A DNA stretch of 64,000 nucleotides from NCBI GenBank assembly GCA_029960045.1, contig JASCOV010000004.1:186001-250000 (forward strand), written 5' to 3'. Made by a program: the position numbers and the translations under genes. Each line of letters opens with the position of its first letter. Position 1 is the first letter of the stretch. The DNA is from Flavobacteriaceae bacterium PS02293 (GTDB lineage Bacteria; Bacteroidota; Bacteroidia; Flavobacteriales; Weeksellaceae). The notes below the pieces were generated by a model that worked only from the letters and a program-made list of their open reading frames with translations, did no database searches and was not told where the DNA came from. This document shows, one piece after another, positions 59,743 to 64,000 of the stretch.

Positions 59743-62076
59743 ATGCAAATATCATCATTTAAACTTGCAGCTTCCATTGCGGCAGTTTGTTTTAGCACCA
59801 TTGTTTTAGCACAGCAGAATTATTCGGTAAGCGGTACAATTAAAGATCAAAGAAATGGCGAATTACTCATTGGCGTTGCTGTGAAGGTTGCCGAAGATCC
59901 AACAATTTCGATCAATGCTAATGAATATGGATTTTACTCACTTTCTCTTCCAAAAGGTTCATATACGTTGATGATTTCCAATTCAGGCTTCAAGGATTTT
60001 CAGCAAATTCTCAATGTTGAAGAGAACCTGAAACTCAATATTGAATTAAGTCAGGAAGATGAGGAAAAGACCTCAACAATTGATGAAATGGTGATTTCTG
60101 CTGTAAAAAAGGACAAGAATCTTTCCACGGCACAAATGGGAACAGAAACTTTGAGCATTAAACAAATTGAAAAACTACCTGTTCTTTTTGGCGAAAAAGA
60201 TGTGATGAAAACGATTCAGCTTTTACCAGGGATCAAAAGTAATGGTGAAGGAAGCAGTGGCTTCAGTGTGAGAGGAGGAGCGAGTGATCAGAATTTGATT
60301 CTTTTGGATGAAGCACCGGTTTATAACGCTTCGCATTTACTTGGGTTTTTCAGTACATTTAATAGTGACGCGTTGAAAGATGCTAGTATTATTAAAGGAA
60401 ATAGTCCGGCTCAATATGGCGGTCGATTGTCTTCTGTTTTGGATGTGAAAATGAAAGACGGAAACAATAAAGATTACAATGTGACGGGTGGGATCGGTTT
60501 AATCAGCAGTCGATTGAGTGTAGAAGGGCCAATTCAAAAGGGAAAATCCTCTTTTATCGTTTCCGGAAGACGAACTTACGCAGATATCTTTTTAAAAACA
60601 ACTGATGATTTTAAGGACAGCAAACTCTATTTTTACGATTTGAATTTAAAGGCCAATTATCAGATCAATGATAATAACCGATTATATTTATCTGGATATT
60701 TCGGGAGAGATGTTCTTGGTTTGGGCGATACTTTTGCAACCGATTGGGGAAATACCACCGCAACATTACGCTGGAACAGTATTATTACCAGCAAATTATT
60801 TTCGAATACTTCATTCATTTACAGCAATTATAATTACAACGTCAGTTTGAGTAGTAATAACAATACTTTCGGACTTGATTCTAAAATTGAAGATTGGAAT
60901 TTTAAGCAGGATTTCACTTGGTTTGCGGGTAACAGACATTCAGTACGGTTTGGATTACAATCCATTTACCATACGATTTCGCCTAGTAGTGCATCTGGAA
61001 CAAGTGTGAGCAGTTTTCCTAGAAATCCGAGATATTCATGGGAAAATGCTTTTTACGTCAATGATGATTTTAAAATAATAGAAAAATTGATGATTAACTA
61101 CGGATTGCGACTTTCAATGTTCAGTGTTTTGGGTGGTGATACTTTTAATACTTATGAAAACGGAAATGTTATTAATTCTGAATTTTTGGAAAAAGGAAAA
61201 TTCGGGAAAACTTATGTTAATCTTGAACCGAGAATTACAGCAAATTACAGAATTAATGAAGTGAGTAGTGTGAAAGGTGGCTATTCCAGAAACACGCAGA
61301 ATTTACATTTATTAAGCACGAGCGGAAGCGGAAATCCTACCGATCAGTGGATTGGTAGTAGTTACACGGTGAAACCTGAAATTTCTGACCAAATTAGCGC
61401 AGGATACAGCCGGAATTTCAGTAACAATAATTATGAAGTGAATGCTGAGATTTATTACAAATCAATGCAAAATCAAATCGATTATAAAAATGGGGCGCAG
61501 ATTACGTTCGACACTGCTGCTGATGTAGAAAGTGAACTGTTGTTTGGGAAAGGTAGAGCATACGGATTGGAATTGATTGCTAAAAAGAAAAGCGGAAAAC
61601 TAACCGGCTGGATTTCTTATACTTTATCAAAAACAGAAAGAAAAATCAACGGAATTAATGATAATGAATGGTACAACGCAAGACAAGACAAAACCCACGA
61701 TCTTTCTATTGTAGCCACTTACGAGCTGAATTCAAAATGGTCTCTCTCCGGATTATTCCTTTACAGCACGGGGAATGCCGTCACTTTCCCAACCGGAAAA
61801 TATGAACTGAACGAACAAACCATTTTCCAATACAGCAACCGAAATGCTGACAGAATGCCTGCTTATCACAGAATGGATTTAAGCGCAACTTATGAGCCTG
61901 TCTCCAAAAAACGATTCAAAGGTTCTTGGTCGTTTGGGATTTATAATGTTTACGGAAGAGAAAATGCTTATACTATTAATTTTGAAGATAATCCAAATAA
62001 TCCAGAAACGACTAGAGCGATGCAGACTTCTTTGTTCCGTTGGGTTCCGAACATTACTTATAATTTCAAATTTTAA
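59743..62076 (+). CDS. TonB-dependent receptor
   Basis: 777 residues. Signal peptide (1-23, ending VLAQ), a carboxypeptidase-regulatory-like domain (about 26-110; VSGTIKDQRNGELLIGVAVKV, GFYSLSLPKGSYTL), a plug domain (about 118-235; LPVLFGEKDVMKTIQLLPGI, FSVRGGASDQNLILLDEAPVYN in part) and a 22-strand outer-membrane barrel ending WVPNITYNFKF with the terminal Phe. Imports an unknown ligand across the outer membrane using TonB/ExbBD energy. The next gene, 9 bp away, encodes a DUF4249 lipoprotein, a standard partner in Bacteroidota. Confidence 0.94.
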   Translation: MQISSFKLAASIAAVCFSTIVLAQQNYSVSGTIKDQRNGELLIGVAVKVAEDPTISINANEYGFYSLSLPKGSYTLMISNSGFKDFQQILNVEENLKLNIELSQEDEEKTSTIDEMVISAVKKDKNLSTAQMGTETLSIKQIEKLPVLFGEKDVMKTIQLLPGIKSNGEGSSGFSVRGGASDQNLILLDEAPVYNASHLLGFFSTFNSDALKDASIIKGNSPAQYGGRLSSVLDVKMKDGNNKDYNVTGGIGLISSRLSVEGPIQKGKSSFIVSGRRTYADIFLKTTDDFKDSKLYFYDLNLKANYQINDNNRLYLSGYFGRDVLGLGDTFATDWGNTTATLRWNSIITSKLFSNTSFIYSNYNYNVSLSSNNNTFGLDSKIEDWNFKQDFTWFAGNRHSVRFGLQSIYHTISPSSASGTSVSSFPRNPRYSWENAFYVNDDFKIIEKLMINYGLRLSMFSVLGGDTFNTYENGNVINSEFLEKGKFGKTYVNLEPRITANYRINEVSSVKGGYSRNTQNLHLLSTSGSGNPTDQWIGSSYTVKPEISDQISAGYSRNFSNNNYEVNAEIYYKSMQNQIDYKNGAQITFDTAADVESELLFGKGRAYGLELIAKKKSGKLTGWISYTLSKTERKINGINDNEWYNARQDKTHDLSIVATYELNSKWSLSGLFLYSTGNAVTFPTGKYELNEQTIFQYSNRNADRMPAYHRMDLSATYEPVSKKRFKGSWSFGIYNVYGRENAYTINFEDNPNNPETTRAMQTSLFRWVPNITYNFKF

Positions 62077-62085
62077 TTTCCAATT

Positions 62086-62892
62086 ATGAAAAATATATTA
62101 TTAATCATACTGTCCTTTTTTCTAATCATCTCTTGTGAAAAAGAAATCGATCTCAATCTGGAAGACCAAAGTGGAAAAATAGTGGTAGAAGGAAATATCA
62201 CAGACCAAGCCGGACCATATTTTGTCAGAATTACAAAATCAGTAGCTTTTACCCAGAACAATCAATATCCAGCAATAGAGAATGCACAAGTTATTTTGAG
62301 TGATGATAAGGGACAAACGGAGATCTTGAAATATATTGGAAATGGATTGTATGAAGCTGCTACTTTCCAAGGACAGTCCGGACGGATTTACACATTGAAA
62401 ATTTTGGCTGAAGGTAAAGAGTATATTGCCCAAAGTATGATGCCTGAATCCGTTGATTTTGAAGGTTTAGAACAAGATTCTTTTCTGGTAGCCGGAGAAA
62501 CCAGTTACACACTTTTACCCATTTTTACAGATCCGCCGGCATTGGGAAACCGTTATCTTTTCAGCTATTTTGTTAATGATCGTTCTAAGAGGAATTTCTT
62601 AGAATTTTCAGATAATGTCAACAACGGATTACCAAACCAAAGACCATTATTACTTCCAAATGATGATGAGGATGACAGTGTAAAAGTAAAAGTTGGGGAT
62701 GTGATTACAGTGGAGATGCAATGCATTGATGACAAGGTATATACTTTTTATTCTGCATTACTACAGCTCTCCGGTGGAAGTGGATTTGGAGGTGGAGTGA
62801 CACCAACGAACCCGCCGAGTAATATCAGTAATGGTGCTTTAGGCTATTTCTCAGCACATACTGTTCAAGTGAAAACAACGGTTATTGAATAG
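62086..62892 (+). CDS. DUF4249 lipoprotein
   Basis: 268 residues with a lipoprotein signal (MKNILLIILSFFLIISC, Cys17). KEIDLNLEDQSGKIVVEGNITDQ starts the DUF4249 domain; AILQLSGGSGFGG-like and SNISNGALGYFSAHTV stretches at the end match the family. Known only by context: it pairs with TonB-dependent receptors and may act as a surface lipoprotein that captures ligand. No terminator is obvious after it; 62893-63106 holds nothing I can name. Confidence 0.88.
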   Translation: MKNILLIILSFFLIISCEKEIDLNLEDQSGKIVVEGNITDQAGPYFVRITKSVAFTQNNQYPAIENAQVILSDDKGQTEILKYIGNGLYEAATFQGQSGRIYTLKILAEGKEYIAQSMMPESVDFEGLEQDSFLVAGETSYTLLPIFTDPPALGNRYLFSYFVNDRSKRNFLEFSDNVNNGLPNQRPLLLPNDDEDDSVKVKVGDVITVEMQCIDDKVYTFYSALLQLSGGSGFGGGVTPTNPPSNISNGALGYFSAHTVQVKTTVIE

Positions 62893-63106
62893 AGTTTCCA
62901 GCATATAATCTCTTTTAGGTATCTGAAGATATTTTCTGCTTTTTCGGTTTGAATTGCAGATTTTACAATTTGTATTTTGTTATGGTTAAATAAGTGCGAT
63001 TTACAATTATTTTTGAAAACTGCTGCGCACATGTTTCCCTGAAAACAATAAGATTCTATTTCAGTAGTTGTATCATTCCATCGATAAGGATCGCCTTATC
63101 TCTATT

Positions 63107-63391
63107 TTATTGTGGGTATTCTTTTTCGAGTTTCTTATCTAGCAAAAAAGGAATAAAGGGGAGAACAGAAGCTAGTAGATAGATTGCAATTCTAATCAAT
63201 CCCCAATGGTATTTTATGGACGCAATTACAAGAAATACAAAAAATACTAGAAACAAAATCCCGTGAATCCATCCAAAATATTTAACAGCATCCGGAATAT
63301 TTAGAAAATACTTTAATGGCATTGCGATGAAGAGCAAAATCAAATAAGAGACGCCTTCTATCAAAGCTGTTTTTCTGTATAAATTGATCAT
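63107..63391 (-). CDS. DUF3817 membrane protein
   Basis: 94 residues from the ATG at 63391 (MINLYRKTALIEGVSYLILLF); the frame extends to 63463 but family members start here. Three TM helices (about 10-28, 34-55, 62-84) and the conserved FGWIHGILFLVFF segment define the DUF3817 family, small integral membrane proteins of unknown role. Single gene. The region 63392-63846 holds only a degenerate short repeat (63514-63546) and the hairpin at 63784. Confidence 0.87.
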   Translation of the reverse strand: MINLYRKTALIEGVSYLILLFIAMPLKYFLNIPDAVKYFGWIHGILFLVFFVFLVIASIKYHWGLIRIAIYLLASVLPFIPFLLDKKLEKEYPQ

Positions 63392-63513
63392 TTTATTATT
63401 TAGGATTTCGTATTTTTTGAATCTGTTTACAATGATAATTGATTTCAATGGAATAAGCAACATAACAGATTTACTTAGAGTCTGTTCAAATTCTTAATTT
63501 TACATTTACAGAC

Positions 63514-63546
63514 TTGTCGTTTTGAGCGAAGCTAAGTGAAGTCGAA
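63514..63546. repeat. Degenerate GTCGAAG-type short repeat
   Basis: TTGTCGTTTTGAGCGAAGC then GTGAAGTCGAAA: a diverged relative of the TGTCA-CTGAGCGGAGTCGAAG repeat at 569 and 20548. Confidence 0.5.
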
Positions 63547-63783
63547 AAATCTTAAATATCTTAATTTCAAAAGATTATTCATTTCAGAATGCTTCGCAAA
63601 ACTCCATTGAGAAATCGAGGATTAAACAAAGTTAATGACAAAAAGAACTTTTAAATAATATTTAAACGGTTCTTAATATTGCAAATATCCTATAAGCTTT
63701 CAGTTTCGACGGATATTTTAATTTCGAAGTTTGATTCTGAAAAGAAAATAATTATATATTGAGTTCTTTTTTTTTGATATAGC

Positions 63784-63814
63784 AAACCCTTTCAAAAATC
63801 ATTGAAAGGGTTTT
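63784..63814. terminator. Terminator hairpin
   Basis: AAACCCTTTCA and TGAAAGGGTTT stem with an 8-nt loop; it lies downstream of the partial gene at 63847 and of no plus-strand gene, so it most likely serves the minus strand. Confidence 0.65.
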
Positions 63815-63846
63815 GCATTTAAGAAAATAAGACTTGATTTATGATG

Positions 63847-64000
63847 TCATTTAGCAATCACTTTAAAATTATTATTCAAATTTTCTCCCGAAACATTAAG
63901 AATATAAGTTCCAGACACTTTTTTGTTAGCAATATTTAGATTGAAAAGGCCTTTTGTAGTGGATGTGATTTTCTCTTTAAGAATAATTTTTCCGCTCATA
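63847..64000 (-). CDS. C-terminal end of a T9SS-secreted protein (partial)
   Basis: The last 51 residues of a gene that continues beyond the window. They read from SGKIILKEKITSTTKGLFNL to GTYILNVSGENL and NNNFKVIAK, the second half of a T9SS type A sorting domain (strand-rich, with GxYILxVSG and a basic end). The protein is therefore a cargo of the type IX secretion system; its functional domain is outside the window. Confidence 0.8.
   Translation of the reverse strand, partial: MSGKIILKEKITSTTKGLFNLNIANKKVSGTYILNVSGENLNNNFKVIAK

Noticed and set aside
62893..63106. Small frames in the gap after the DUF4249 gene
   Set aside because: None has a promoter, a plausible start and protein-like composition.

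Overview
The window is chromosomal DNA of a Bacteroidota bacterium, most likely a flavobacterium of the Chryseobacterium/Epilithonimonas type (family Weeksellaceae). The signs are: AT-rich DNA; promoters that read TTG-N17-23-TANNTTTG instead of the sigma-70 consensus; very weak Shine-Dalgarno sites; several type IX secretion (T9SS) C-terminal domains; a TonB receptor/DUF4249 pair; many Ser/Gly-poor lipobox lipoproteins; and short Bacteroidota intergenic repeats. I see no rRNA, tRNA, prophage, insertion sequence or CRISPR array. Gene content is mostly housekeeping and surface/metabolic genes.

Layout. 1-3.8 kb: end of an NAD(P)H-binding protein, an exported GH13 amylase, an SDR oxidoreductase and a lipoprotein. 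3.8-6.3 kb: a PRiA4_ORF3 protein and a PhoR/PhoB-like two-component pair. 6.5-11.3 kb: glnS, a small PIN toxin-antitoxin pair and a DUF5916 outer-membrane protein. 11.5-13.3 kb: a compact five-gene redox operon (two YjdJ-type acetyltransferases, flavin reductase, YjdI ferredoxin-like protein, OsmC). 13.5-17.2 kb: a two-TM protein behind an about 740-bp A-rich (minus strand) repeat array, then a LuxR-type two-component pair. 17.4-27.5 kb: pheS, YceI, an ABC ATPase, YjdM, gcvT, a PepSY-like protein, glutathione peroxidase, a sugar isomerase-like lipoprotein, an FkbM methyltransferase and a flippase. 27.8-33.4 kb: the glycogen operon glgB-glgA-glgC and a DUF3108 protein. 33.5-36.7 kb: six alternating SRPBCC and VOC (PhnB-like) genes from one promoter. 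37.5-49.6 kb: DnaJ-domain protein, an unlisted Cys-rich miniprotein, SGNH hydrolase, two T9SS endonucleases, rbfA with a LolC/E-type permease, three alpha/beta hydrolases, aminopeptidase P and tyrS. 49.8-51.5 kb: a coupled pair of secreted proteins. 51.7-56.9 kb: a LytS/LytTR-type two-component system with a MuiA-like and a SIMPL protein. 57-64 kb: HxlR regulator and quinone reductase, mnmE, TonB receptor plus DUF4249 lipoprotein, DUF3817 protein and the end of a T9SS cargo protein.

Most interesting result. Two identical operator-like elements, each a pair of ACTTGGTGAAT direct repeats 21 bp apart, lie at 53331-53362 and 54363-54394. They sit 26-27 bp from the -7 boxes of three promoters: the MuiA-like gene, the SIMPL gene and the TPR-kinase/LytTR-regulator operon. 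Two direct repeats spaced by two helical turns are the known binding geometry of LytTR regulators, so this reads as a self-contained, autoregulated envelope module. Second is the 97-bp tandem array with recurring AAAAACACAA linkers between hairpins at 13.97-14.71 kb. Third is a group of genes (DnaJ, TPR kinase, mnmE, Cys-rich miniprotein) whose -7 boxes end only 4-5 nt before the start codon, suggesting leaderless or nearly leaderless mRNAs.

All functional names come from reading motifs by eye; no database search was run.
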